Shown here one piece after another: positions 27,008-38,300 of a stretch of DNA of 64,000 nt. Every line of letters starts with the position of its first letter. The first letter of the stretch is position 1. Both the position numbers and the translations under genes were made by a program. Below the pieces are notes generated by a model. It saw only the letters and a program-made list of their open reading frames with translations, had not been told where the DNA came from and did no database searches. Source of the stretch: Mobilisporobacter senegalensis (GTDB lineage Bacteria; Bacillota; Clostridia; Lachnospirales; Lachnospiraceae); contig NZ_RJVG01000008.1 of NCBI RefSeq assembly GCF_003752155.1, forward strand, positions 122,877 to 186,876, read 5' to 3'.

Positions 27008-27791
27008 AGATATCATTAGAATCATAGAAGAACTGGCACCTCCGAAACTAGCCAAAGATTGGGATAATGTGGGCCTATTAGTTGGTGATAAGGAGAAAGA
27101 TATCAAGACCATTATGATAGCACTTGATCCTACACAGGATGTAATTAAACAAGGGATCGATGGGGATGTGGATATGTTGATTACTCATCACCCTTTGATT
27201 TACTCACCAATGAAGCGAATTACTTATGATAACTTTATTGGTAGGAGAATCATTGATTTAATCCGAAGTGATATGGCATATTATGCAATGCATACGAATT
27301 TTGATGCAACAGCTATGGCAGAGGAAGCAGCAGAGAGATTAAAATTATCAAATTTAAAAATCCTTGAATTAGAAGAACAAGATATGGAATTTGGTATAGG
27401 ACGTATAGGAACCCTAGAAGAAACTATGACGTTGGAACAATGTGCCCTTTTTGTGAAAGAGAAGTTCCACACAGAGTATGTACGCATTGTGGGAGAGAAG
27501 CAGAAAGAAGTATCAAGGGTTGCAATTAGTCCAGGAGCAGGGAAAAGTTTAATAAAACCGGCATTAATGAATAAGGTGGATGTTTTGATTGCAGGAGATA
27601 TTGATCATCATAGTGCAATAGATGCAGCAGAACAAGGATTGTGTATTATAGATGCAGGGCATTTTGGAACAGAACACATCATGACACAGTATATGAATCA
27701 ATATTTAAGTGACTATATAGCCAGTCATTTTACCAGGGAAACTGTTAAGATATTATCTGCTTATGAAAAAAGCCCATTTTCAATTTGTTAG
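26997..27791 (+). CDS. NIF3-like dinuclear metal-centre protein (DUF34)
   Basis: 264 residues, the short Nif3/YbgI-type form. Metal-binding His are in MLITHHPLIYSPMKRI, with further ligands in MHTNFD and DAGHFGTEH. The family forms hexamers with a di-metal site; the best supported idea is a GTP cyclohydrolase-like or metal-related hydrolase role, but the function remains unsettled. Translation is coupled to trmK by an 11-bp overlap. Confidence 0.9.
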   Translation: MKCKDIIRIIEELAPPKLAKDWDNVGLLVGDKEKDIKTIMIALDPTQDVIKQGIDGDVDMLITHHPLIYSPMKRITYDNFIGRRIIDLIRSDMAYYAMHTNFDATAMAEEAAERLKLSNLKILELEEQDMEFGIGRIGTLEETMTLEQCALFVKEKFHTEYVRIVGEKQKEVSRVAISPGAGKSLIKPALMNKVDVLIAGDIDHHSAIDAAEQGLCIIDAGHFGTEHIMTQYMNQYLSDYIASHFTRETVKILSAYEKSPFSIC

Positions 27792-27872
27792 AAATTGATA
27801 TTATCAGATAGATTATAGAATGTTAAGCTTTGGATATTCTATATGGATAGAGATATTTATAAGGAGGCCTGA

Positions 27873-29537
27873 ATGGAAGAAAACGTAAAAGTAGTGATTA
27901 ATGGAGTTAAAAAAGAATATAAAAAAGGAATTACTTTTCTGGAGATTAGTAAAGAATATCAAGATGATCATGCAGATGATATTATTTTAGCAGTGCAAAA
28001 TCATAGGTTAAGGGAACTGTTTAAATCAGTAGATTTTGATTGTGAGATAAGTTTTATGACAACTTCAGATGATGCCGGGCATAAAACTTATGTACGTGGT
28101 ATGACTTTAGTTATGTTAAAGGCTTTTTATGATGTCTTGGGAAGAGAAAATATCAGTAATATATTAGTAGAATATTCTTTAGGACCTGGATTATACTGCG
28201 ACTATAAAGGGAAAGTTCCACTTACGGAAGAAGTCATTCAAAAAGTGAAAGACAGAATGGATGAATTGATTGATAATGATTTACCATTCCTAAAGAAAAG
28301 TATAGGCACCAATGATGCAATTAAATTATTCGAAAATTATGGAATGTACGATAAACAAAAGTTATTTAAATACAGGCGTGTATCTAAGGCAAATATATAT
28401 ACTTTAGGCAAATTCCAAGACTATTTCTATGGTTATATGCCACCCAGTACGGGAATGCTAAAACACTATGATTTATTTTTATATGGAGATGGATTCATTC
28501 TATTATTGCCTACAAAAAAGAAACCAAATGAATTGGGAGAATTTAAACCACAGGCTAAATTATTTCAAACATTAAAACAATCAAATAATTGGGGAAAACT
28601 GATGGAAATTGAAACGGTTGGAGCACTCAATGATGTGATTGCCAGAGGGGAAATCAGTGATCTGATCCTGGTTCAGGAAGCTTTTCACGAGAAGATGATC
28701 GCTGATATTGCTTCTCAAATTAAAAATGCAGGTAATAAAAAATTTATTATGATCGCAGGTCCGTCCTCCTCGGGTAAGACCACATTCTCTCATAGGTTGT
28801 CTATCCAATTAAAAACCCTTGGGTTGAAACCTCATCCCATTGCAGTAGATAATTATTTTGTGAATAGGGATCAGACCCCATTAGATGAAAATGGCAGCCC
28901 TAATTATGAATCTCTTCATGCTATTGATTTAGCAGGCTTTAATAAGGATATGACAGATTTATTAAATAAAAAGACAGTTGATATCCCATATTATAATTTT
29001 AAAACAGGAAAAAGAGAATACAAAGGAAATTATATGACTTTGGGGGATGATGACATCCTTGTAATTGAAGGGATTCATGGGTTAAATGATGAATTATCTT
29101 ATTCACTGCCAAGAGAAAGCAAATTTAAAATTTATATTAGTGCCCTTACCCAAATTAATATTGATGAACATAACCGCATTCCTTCCACGGATGGCAGACT
29201 GATTCGAAGAATTGTAAGAGATGCCAGAACCAGAGGAACTTCAGCAAAAGAAACTATAGCTATGTGGCCGTCTGTTCGAAGAGGAGAAGAACAAAATATC
29301 TTTCCTTTTCAGGAAGATGCAGATGTAATGTTTAACTCTGCACTTATTTATGAACTGGCTATTTTAAAACAATATATTGAACCGGCACTTTTTGGAATTG
29401 ATAGGGAAGCCCCAGAATATATAGAAGCAAAACGGATTTTAAAATTTTTAGATTATTTCATTGGGGTAAGCAGTGAAGAAATCCCTAAAAATTCAATTCT
29501 AAGAGAATTTGTTGGTGGAAGCTGCTTTAAAGTTTGA
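27873..29537 (+). CDS. TGS-domain nucleoside kinase (uridine kinase-like)
   Basis: 554 residues from an ATG with AAGGAGG 6 bp upstream. The N-terminal TGS-like domain (about 1-65) and a ThrRS second-domain-like region (about 66-250, with AHxTYVRGM-type GHKTYVRGM) precede a uridine kinase/phosphoribulokinase-type P-loop domain: Walker A GPSSSGKTT, DNYFVNRD, and VIEGIHGLN. This fusion is common in Clostridia and is annotated as nucleoside kinase. Its true substrate is uncertain. It ends a run of housekeeping genes before rnpB. Confidence 0.88.
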   Translation: MEENVKVVINGVKKEYKKGITFLEISKEYQDDHADDIILAVQNHRLRELFKSVDFDCEISFMTTSDDAGHKTYVRGMTLVMLKAFYDVLGRENISNILVEYSLGPGLYCDYKGKVPLTEEVIQKVKDRMDELIDNDLPFLKKSIGTNDAIKLFENYGMYDKQKLFKYRRVSKANIYTLGKFQDYFYGYMPPSTGMLKHYDLFLYGDGFILLLPTKKKPNELGEFKPQAKLFQTLKQSNNWGKLMEIETVGALNDVIARGEISDLILVQEAFHEKMIADIASQIKNAGNKKFIMIAGPSSSGKTTFSHRLSIQLKTLGLKPHPIAVDNYFVNRDQTPLDENGSPNYESLHAIDLAGFNKDMTDLLNKKTVDIPYYNFKTGKREYKGNYMTLGDDDILVIEGIHGLNDELSYSLPRESKFKIYISALTQINIDEHNRIPSTDGRLIRRIVRDARTRGTSAKETIAMWPSVRRGEEQNIFPFQEDADVMFNSALIYELAILKQYIEPALFGIDREAPEYIEAKRILKFLDYFIGVSSEEIPKNSILREFVGGSCFKV

Positions 29538-29591
29538 TATTTAAATTGTCATTTAGTTTTAAGGTTTGAGTTAACTTCCAGTGAAAAACCG

Positions 29592-29620
29592 TTTACAAGT
29601 ATAAAAAAAGATGTTAGAAT
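29592..29620 (+). promoter_or_regulatory. Promoter of the RNase P RNA gene
   Basis: TTTACA and TAGAAT with a 17-bp spacer; transcription would start at about 29626, where the P1 helix begins. Confidence 0.8.
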
Positions 29621-29625
29621 ATCCG

Positions 29626-29977
29626 ATGTGAGTAGCACAGATGGTCGCGCCTATAAGTACCGAAAGGTCATAGGTGAGGAAAGTCCGAGCTTCATAGGGC
29701 AGGGTGCCGGATAACGTCCGGTGGAGGCGACTCCAAGGCTAGTGCAATAGAAATATACCGCCAGTTATACTGGTAAGGGTGGAATGGTGGAGTAAGAGCC
29801 CACCGCCTTCTTGGTAACAAGAAGGGCATATGTAAACCCCACTCCGAAGCAAGACCGAATTTAAAGCGATACGGCTGCCCGTCGTGCTTTAGGGTAGGTC
29901 GCTAGAGCCTAATGGCAACATTAGGACCAGATAGATGATCATCTAATACAGAACTCGGCTTATAGTGTTGCTCATAT
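29626..29977 (+). ncRNA. rnpB: RNase P RNA, bacterial
   Basis: The conserved blocks are in order: GAGGAAAGTCCGAGCTTC (CR-I), ATAGAAATATACCGCC, AGAGCCCACCGCC, AAACCCCACTCCGAAGCAAG, AGATAGATGATCATC (CR-V area) and ACAGAACTCGGCTTA. The ends pair as helix P1 (ATGTGAGTAGCAC with GTGTTGCTCATAT). Length, about 352 nt, fits. It is the catalytic RNA that matures tRNA 5' ends. It has its own promoter and terminator. Confidence 0.97.
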
Positions 29978-29989
29978 TAAGTAGAAATT

Positions 29990-30025
29990 AAGGTAAGGCT
30001 CAATTATGACGCCTTGCCTTTTTAA
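29990..30025 (+). terminator. Intrinsic terminator of rnpB
   Basis: AAGGTAAGGC / GCCTTGCCTT stem with an 11-nt loop, followed by TTTAATTT. Confidence 0.85.
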
Positions 30026-30033
30026 TTTGTTGA

Positions 30034-30205
30034 AAGCTGGGGTTAGACCAAATAGTATTTCATGTTTTTCGTCAGCTCCACAGTCCAACCTGATTTGTGC
30101 GTGACTATGAGACAAAAAAATATCTCCTATTCACGTACAAATCAGGTCGTACAATGTATCTGAACGAAAAACATTTGAAATTACTATTTAGTTTACCCCA
30201 GCTTT
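30034..30205. repeat. ~172-bp imperfect palindrome between rnpB and the P-type ATPase gene
   Basis: Outer arms of about 41 and 46 nt pair (AAAGCTGGGGTTAGACCAAA... with ...TTTAGTTTACCCCAGCTTT), including ATGTTTTTCGTCAG / CTGAACGAAAAACAT. A second, inner stem is CCTGATTTGTGCGTGA / TCACGTACAAATCAGG. It carries no gene. It is unrelated in sequence to the palindrome at 6796. Confidence 0.8.
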
Positions 30206-30322
30206 TCTATGTGATGTGGCAAGGCTGATTATTATACTTATTTTATACAATTATCTAATTTATACTCAATCTTTTACTGGTATAACAGCTATTCTTAGGT
30301 CATAAGGGAAACTATTAATGGA

Positions 30323-32944
30323 TTATGATAATTTTAATCGAATATACTTTACCGTTTGAATGATAATTAAATTACATAAAGATAATCCGTATACTATGAA
30401 TAATAATCCTTTTGTTAATGTTGTTACCTCAAAAATTGGTTGTAGTATTGGTAATAATAAAACTGTATTTAGTAATAAGAAGCCTATTAAGAATGCACCG
30501 CACAGGTATTTGTTATTAAAGAAACGTTTTGTGAAAAGGATAGGTTCTTTTGTCTTGGAGTTAAAGCCATGCACTAATCTGCCCAGACACATTGTACCAA
30601 AAGCCATGGTACTTCCAAGTGTTACGCTGCCCTGTGAAAGACCTATATGATATGCAATCAGTGTAGTAGTACAAATGATAGCCCCCTCTAATAAAATATC
30701 AAAAAGAAAATCTTTTGTTAAGATAGATTCATTCTTAGATCTGGGTTTGTCTGTCATTACATCAGGATTATGTGCTTCTAACCCAAGGGCTATGGCAGGC
30801 ATACTATCCGTGAGTAAATTTATAAATAGTAAATGGACCGGTACAAATGGTACAGGTAAAGCCAGGAAAGAAGCATATAATACGGTTAAGATTGCAGCAG
30901 TATTACCTGATAATAAAAATTTAATAGCATTTTTTATATTCGTATATATGTTTCTTCCGTTTTCAATCGCTTTTATTATAGTAGCAAAATTATCATCTGT
31001 TAAAATCATGGAAGCAGCATCTTTGGCTACTTCGCTGCCGGTTATACCCATAGCGACACCAATATCCGCCTGTTTTAAGGCAGGAGCGTCATTTACACCA
31101 TCACCTGTCATTGCAACAATGTTTCCTTTTTCCTGCCATGCCCGTACAATTCTAATTTTGTGCTCTGGTGACACTCTGGCATATACAGATATTTTTTCTA
31201 CATAATCTCGTAATTCAATATCAGATAAGTTATCTAACGCAGTGCCATCCACTGCTTCTTCATCATCAGATAGAATACCGATTTGTTTGGCAATTGCAGC
31301 AGCAGTTATTTTGTGATCCCCTGTTATCATAATTGGTCGGATCCCAGCTTTTATACAATCAGAAACGGCCTGTCTGGATTCTTCTCTTGGAGGATCCATC
31401 ATTGCAATAAGGCCAAGATAGGTAAAGTCATATTCACTTTCTTCACTAATGTCAGAATAGGAAGTGATTTCTTTGTAAGCGAAAGCTAAGACCCTAAGAC
31501 CTTCTTTGGAAAAAATCATATTCTGGCTTTCGATGTCTGATAAATCTTCTGCTGTAATTAGTGCAGTACCGGAATTTGTTGCAATTGTTGTTATACGCTT
31601 ACTTAATACATCTACGGCACCTTTTGTTATAATGTAAAATCTTCCATCTATTTTGTGTACTGTAGACATTAACTTTCTATCAGAATCAAATGGAACTTCT
31701 GCTAATCTTGGATATTCTTTTCGAACGTCTATGGCATGATAACCATATTTATCTGCAAAGTTAAGGAGTGCGAGTTCTGTGGGATCACCGATTTCACGTT
31801 TTTCCTGCCCATCCTCTGTTTTATTCATTGCGTCACTACATAATAAACTGAATTTGAGTAATCTTAGTTGAAGCGGATGATTTGTATTAAATTGTTCCGG
31901 TTCTATTATTTCATGATTAACACAGTATTTTTTTACAGTCATTTTGTTCTGTGTCAGCGTTCCGGTTTTATCGGAACATACAATAGATACACTTCCAAGG
32001 CCTTCAACTGCGTGTAATTTACGTATAATTGCATTTTCATTTGCCATTTTTCTTGTTCCAAAAGAAAGTACAATTGTTACGATAGAACTTAGCGCTTCTG
32101 GAATTGCAGCAACAGCTAACGCAACAGCAAACATGAAGGAATCTACGATTGCATCTCCACGAAAAATGTTTATACCGAATAATAAAGTACAAATAATAAG
32201 AATGATAACAGAAAGTTTTTTGCCAAATTGATCTAAATTCACTTGAAGTGGTGTTTTTTTCTCAGAGGTATTTTTTAATAATGCAGCTACTTTTCCTATT
32301 TCAGTATTCATACCTATTTCAGTTACAACGAAACTACCACGGCCGTAGGTAACAAAGCATCCTGCGAATACCATGTTTTTGCGGTCACCCACTCCAACTT
32401 CTTCTAAAAGAGTGATATCTTCTTTTTCTGAACTGACACTTTCTCCTGTTAATGCACTTTCATTCACCTGTAAACTTGCATTTTCTATAATTCTTCCATC
32501 AGCACAAACAAAATCTCCGGCATCCAGTATCACCATATCTCCAACGGTTACTTCTTTAGATGGGAGTTCTTTCATAGTTCCATCCCGTATTACTTTAGCT
32601 GTGGGAGAAGATAAATCTTTTAAACTATTAAGGGAATTTTCCGCTTTTATATGCTGCACAGTGCCTAAGACAGCATTCAGGATTATAACAAGGGCAATGA
32701 CGAGAGTGCTCTCAAGATCCCCCAGGAATGCAGAGATGGTTGCTGCAAGTATAAGAATAATAACAAGGAAATCTTTAAATTGATCTAGAAATACTAAAAA
32801 AGGACTCTTTCGTTTTCCTTCAATTAATTCATTTAAGCCATATTTGCTTAATCGTTCTTTCACATCTGTCTCGTTAAGACCTTGAATGTTCGTTTCCAGT
32901 TCCTTTAGTAAGATTTCTTTTGATTTAGTATAAGTATGGTTCAT
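30323..32944 (-). CDS. P-type cation-transporting ATPase (Ca2+/Mn2+ type)
   Basis: 873 residues. Typical P2A layout: N-terminal cation ATPase domain, actuator TGES (ALTGESVSSE), membrane helix 4 with AIPEALSSIVTI, phosphorylated Asp325 in CSDKTGTLTQ, TGDHKITA and the hinge MTGDGVNDAPALK, then about six C-terminal helices. AGGAGGAAC precedes the ATG. The gene has a yybP-ykoY Mn2+ riboswitch in its leader. Known ATPases behind this riboswitch (Lactococcus YoaB, pneumococcal MgtA) export Mn2+, so Mn2+ or Mn2+/Ca2+ efflux is the likely job. It converges on rnpB; no clear terminator follows it apart from the palindrome at 30034. Confidence 0.93.
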   Translation of the reverse strand: MNHTYTKSKEILLKELETNIQGLNETDVKERLSKYGLNELIEGKRKSPFLVFLDQFKDFLVIILILAATISAFLGDLESTLVIALVIILNAVLGTVQHIKAENSLNSLKDLSSPTAKVIRDGTMKELPSKEVTVGDMVILDAGDFVCADGRIIENASLQVNESALTGESVSSEKEDITLLEEVGVGDRKNMVFAGCFVTYGRGSFVVTEIGMNTEIGKVAALLKNTSEKKTPLQVNLDQFGKKLSVIILIICTLLFGINIFRGDAIVDSFMFAVALAVAAIPEALSSIVTIVLSFGTRKMANENAIIRKLHAVEGLGSVSIVCSDKTGTLTQNKMTVKKYCVNHEIIEPEQFNTNHPLQLRLLKFSLLCSDAMNKTEDGQEKREIGDPTELALLNFADKYGYHAIDVRKEYPRLAEVPFDSDRKLMSTVHKIDGRFYIITKGAVDVLSKRITTIATNSGTALITAEDLSDIESQNMIFSKEGLRVLAFAYKEITSYSDISEESEYDFTYLGLIAMMDPPREESRQAVSDCIKAGIRPIMITGDHKITAAAIAKQIGILSDDEEAVDGTALDNLSDIELRDYVEKISVYARVSPEHKIRIVRAWQEKGNIVAMTGDGVNDAPALKQADIGVAMGITGSEVAKDAASMILTDDNFATIIKAIENGRNIYTNIKNAIKFLLSGNTAAILTVLYASFLALPVPFVPVHLLFINLLTDSMPAIALGLEAHNPDVMTDKPRSKNESILTKDFLFDILLEGAIICTTTLIAYHIGLSQGSVTLGSTMAFGTMCLGRLVHGFNSKTKEPILFTKRFFNNKYLCGAFLIGFLLLNTVLLLPILQPIFEVTTLTKGLLFIVYGLSLCNLIIIQTVKYIRLKLS

Positions 32945-33058
32945 ATGTTCCTCCTATGCCTGGCAATAAAGGAAAGCTTTTATGCAATTGTTTGTAAAAA
33001 GTGAGAGAAATATTCAGAGGATAACTGATATGCACTATCACATTTCATAAATAAACAC

Positions 33059-33112
33059 GCAAAAAAAGCGAGTGCCTTTATTGCAATAAATTAGTTGCAA
33101 TAAAAGTCTCGC
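33059..33112 (-). terminator. Riboswitch-controlled terminator of the P-type ATPase leader
   Basis: On the minus strand GCGAGACTTTTATTGCAA pairs with TTGCAATAAAGGCACTCGC and is followed by TTTTTTT. Its 5' arm includes the 3' strand of riboswitch helix P1, so the two structures exclude each other. Confidence 0.9.
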
Positions 33113-33212
33113 TTCATTAAATACAAACCGGATATTCTATAAATATATTTAAGAATCTTCGTATTGACGATTTTGTATTACATCTGTTTAGATGTAAGCT
33201 ACTCCCTTTTAT
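33100..33212 (-). promoter_or_regulatory. yybP-ykoY family (Mn2+) riboswitch aptamer
   Basis: Read on the minus strand it starts ATAAAAGGGAGTAGC, has the internal CGTCAATACG segment and ends GCGAGACTTTTAT. These correspond to the yybP-ykoY consensus blocks GGGGAGUAGC, the CGUCA/AUACG loop and GCRAGACCUUU. ATAAAAG and CTTTTAT close helix P1; TTACATCT/AGATGTAA forms the hairpin next to it. Mn2+ binding should stabilise P1 and prevent the overlapping terminator, so it is a gene-ON switch for the ATPase. Confidence 0.93.
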
Positions 33213-33355
33213 TTCAAAACATAATATTGTGTTATGTTTTTATAAATTAAATGATTATTTGAAATTCATTCAATTAAGTGTTCTTATTGTATATGGAGAA
33301 AAGGATGTTTGTCAAGATAAATCTAAAAATAGTTATTAAAGAGGTGTAAATTCTT
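33213..33355. other. Upstream part of the 734-bp ATPase-gdhA gap
   Basis: It must hold the minus-strand promoter of the riboswitch transcript, but no convincing hexamers are seen. A short perfect hairpin (AAAACATAA / TTATGTTTT, 33216-33240) lies just upstream of the aptamer. The rest is AT-rich with no recognised feature. Confidence 0.4.
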
Positions 33356-33430
33356 ATGGGGATTCATATTTTCACAAAGAGGGATTTACCATTATACATT
33401 TCGGTTCCCCTTGTGGATAGAATAGATTAA
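33356..33430 (+). CDS. Possible 24-residue small protein or gene remnant
   Basis: ATG at 33356 follows AAAGAGGTG with 9-bp spacing and opens 24 codons (starts MGIHIF, ends DRID) before TAA. The ribosome site is good but there is no clear promoter and no recognised family. It could be a real small protein, a leader peptide, or the leftover start of a lost gene. Confidence 0.25.
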   Translation: MGIHIFTKRDLPLYISVPLVDRID

Positions 33431-33481
33431 TAAACAAAATAAAGTTTTGACATGTTAATACGTTAAAATATTAAATTTTTC

Positions 33482-33509
33482 TTGCATTTTTATTATTTTG
33501 TATTATAAT
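33482..33509 (+). promoter_or_regulatory. Probable gdhA promoter
   Basis: TTGCAT and TATAAT with a 16-bp spacer. A weaker alternative, TTGACA at 33447, has only ATTAAA as its -10 box. Confidence 0.5.
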
Positions 33510-33527
33510 AAATTTGAAAAGGCAAAG

Positions 33528-33572
33528 GCGTCATTTTTGTGTGTTTTTTATGCAAAAAAATGATGCTTTTTT
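33528..33572 (+). terminator. Terminator-like hairpin in the gdhA leader
   Basis: GCGTCATTTTTG pairs with CAAAAAAATGATGC (one G-U) and ends in TTTTTT. It starts only about 12 nt after the expected transcription start, so it is either an attenuator for gdhA or the end of an upstream short transcript. Confidence 0.6.
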
Positions 33573-33645
33573 ATATGTTTTATACATTTACATGAATAAT
33601 ACACCTTTTCTTGGCTGGAATTACGCAAATTCCACCAAAAGTTGA

Positions 33646-35013
<1,368 letters not shown>

Positions 35014-35042
35014 TTAATCAATTAATTTAATAAAGAATTTAG

Positions 35043-35083
35043 AAGACCCATTCATATTTTAAAAAAATATGAATGGGTCTTTT
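35043..35083 (+). terminator. Intrinsic terminator of gdhA
   Basis: AAGACCCATTCATATTT / AAATATGAATGGGTCTT stem, then TTGTCTT. Confidence 0.92.
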
Positions 35084-35360
35084 GTCTTGAAAAAGAATTA
35101 TGCTAAAAAAAGAAGAAGTAAATAAAATAATCGCACTTGATTGACAAAATATGTAAGAACATAATAAAATAGAAAACATTTGCATCAAATAGAAAGGGAA
35201 TGTATTAACAGCAACTAGTATATAATGAGGCGGTGATGTAAGCTATATAATTAAAAGTGAGTATTATAAGATTTTAGCACCAGGATGGACATAACTATTA
35301 GCGAATACAATGTTTTACATATTGGTACAAGTTTCATCAGAGAGTAAGGAGGATAATAAT
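35084..35360. other. Upstream region of the GH3 gene
   Basis: It contains a TTGACA (35141) with only weak -10 candidates near 35162, a second AT-rich promoter-like stretch near 35208-35228, and the AAGGAGG ribosome site at 35347. No gene or clear structured element is visible. Confidence 0.4.
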
Positions 35361-38300
35361 ATGATAAAAAGCAAACGTAGAATAATGTCAATTCTATTAA
35401 TAGTTGCAATGATAATGAACATATTTTTCTATTGCGTGCCAGGAAAGGCAGAAACGGTTGATCCAATAAAGATAGAGGCAGAAGATTATTCGGATATGAG
35501 TAATGTACAAACAGAGGCATGTTCAGATGGAGGTCTAAATGTTGGTTACATAGATGAAGGGGACTGGATGGATTATATAGTGAATATCCCAATGGCAGGA
35601 ACCTATAGCATTGAATTTAATGTATCTAGCCCATATTCATCAACTAAACTTCAATTTTTGCAAGGCGCAACAGAATTAACAAAAGTAGAAATCCCAAATA
35701 CAGGGGGATGGCAAAATTGGAATACAATTAATGCTTCAGTACACTTAAATTCTGGAACTCAGACCTTACGCATAAGAGGGGCTACCAATGGATGGAATAT
35801 TAACTGGTTTCGGTTAATCTTATTAAATCCAGATTCTACTCAAAAAGAGGTAGATGTGCAGGTTACTGGACCATATGTTCAATATCTTGAGATGTCCCTT
35901 AGCCCAGGGGACTTAAATGGAGCAACTACACTAAAATCACAAAATACTACGATTAATCAAACTATGAGATATAACGTTGGTGATACGGTAACAATAGGTG
36001 TCTACTATATGGTAGATAAGAAAACGGTAGAATTTCGTACTAGGGATGCCAGCGGTAATGGGGTAAAAAGTAATCCGTTAACCTTTACAGTTCATAAAGA
36101 TACAGTGATAAATGTAGATGTTACAGATGCTCAAGCAGTGGAAACTCCAATATTTACACCGAATGGTGGAAATTATAGTACACCACAAAATATTACAATA
36201 AGTTGTACCACAGAAGGAGCAACCATTAAATATACCACAGATGGCTCTATACCAACGGTTGCATCCCAAACATATACAGGAGCAATCAATGTGACAAAAA
36301 CAACCACTATCAAAGCTATTGCAATGAAGGAAGGATTGTCAGATTCAGCCGTGGCAACGGCAATCTACAACATTGGTTCAGAATTTGAAAATTATGCATT
36401 GAATAAGTCAGGAAGGGCATCTTCGGGGAATCCAAATCTTGCTTTTGACAACGATAGCGGAACACGTTGGGAGTCTGATTTCTCAGATCCTCAATGGATC
36501 TATGTTGACCTTGGGCAAAACAGGTTAGTAGGTCAGATAAAATTCAATTGGGAAACAGCAAGTGGAAAAGAATATGCAATACAGGTTTCTACAGATGCTA
36601 ATGAATGGAAAGAGGTATATAAACAGTCAAATGGTAAGGGAGGAGTAGAGAATATCTCCTTTAATGGTGTTACAGCAAGGTATGTAAGAATGTATGGTAC
36701 TATCAGAAATACACCATATGGATATTCTTTGTTTGACTTTGAGGTGTATGCTCCAACAGCTCCTAAGTTAGAAAAACCTACATTTACAGTGGAACCTGGG
36801 GATTATAAAACTCAACAAAGAGTGGGTATTCAATGTGAATCAGGTGCAACTATAAAATATACCATAGATGGATCAATACCTACAGAAACCTCTCCAACTT
36901 ATACAGAGCCTATTCTTGTGACAAAATCAACTGAAATAAAGGCTATTGCCATAAAAGCAGGGATGAGAAACTCTGAAATAGCAAGTGGAAAATATAATAT
37001 TATATCTTTGAAAGTGCTCTCGCCTATTAACGGCAGGATGATAACTGATACACGAACACCTGCCTTAACTTGGGAATCAAAGGAAGGGGCGGTAAAATAC
37101 GAAGTATGGATTAATAAGACTCAAACAGATTATGATTGGACTGTATCAGGAAATCTTTTAGACAGATATACCAAGGTTACAGAAGTAACTGATACCAAAT
37201 GTGTTGCACCATCATTAGTGGATAGATGGACATACAAATGGTATGTTGTGGCGGTTGATGCCTCTGGAAATAAGATGCCATCCAACATTGGTCAATTCAG
37301 TATTTATCTCCCATATTTAGAACAAGTAGATGATGGTATCAATATTGTAAATGGCTGCCGTGATTTAAACAAAAATGGTACAATTGAACCTTATGAAGAT
37401 TGGCATAATACAGTGGATACACGTATCAATGATCTTATGTCAAGAATGACAAATGAAGAAAAAATAAATCAAATGTTTTTCTCAGCCGAGGACATTGCCA
37501 ACTTCAATACAATGGCTGGCTATGTTTTTTCCTATGGAACTGAAAACTTTATCAGAGATGCCCAATTAAAAGTAGCAAGACAATCCAGGCTTGGTATCCC
37601 AGTTAGTTTTACTGGTGATAAAATTCATGGTTGGAAGACAGTTTTTCCAACTCAACTTGGTTTGGCAGCAACTAGAAATCTTGGTCTAACTTATCAATGT
37701 GGAGATCTTCAGCGCAGAGAACAAAAGGCATTCGGATTTACCGGTACTCTTTCCCCTTTAGCAGAAGTTGATACGAAGGTACTTTACCCTCGCTTTCAAG
37801 AAGGGTGTGGTGAAAATGCAGATTATGCAGCAGCAATGGTGCGGGCAATGGTTGCTGGAATGCAAGGAGGTCCGGAGTTAAATCCCAAATCAATCTTGAT
37901 TACGGTGAAACATTGGCCTAGCCAAGGCGCTGGTGGTGAAGGAGCACTAACTTATGATAGTACAACGATTAAATACCATATGAAGACTTGGTATGCAGCA
38001 ATGGATGCAAATTGCAGTTCTATTATGCCAGGATATAGTTCAGCTCCATACTTAGATCCTACTGGAGAGGGTGCAGGATCTAGTAAGCCAACTCTTGATT
38101 ATTTAAGAAATGTAATTGGATTTAAAGGTGTAATTATGACTGATTGGCTGGCAGCAGATACCAATACTTCTGTGAAATGTATCAGTGCAGGTAGTGATGT
38201 AATGGGAGGAGCTCCATCTACGGGAACGGATTTCAATGCGTTAATTAATTCCGTTGGTTGGGATAGAATTAATGAAGCTGTACGAGCAATACTGAATACA

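Noticed and set aside
30675..31205. 176-codon plus-strand frame inside the P-type ATPase gene
   Set aside because: Antisense to an intact, motif-complete ATPase; no ribosome site.
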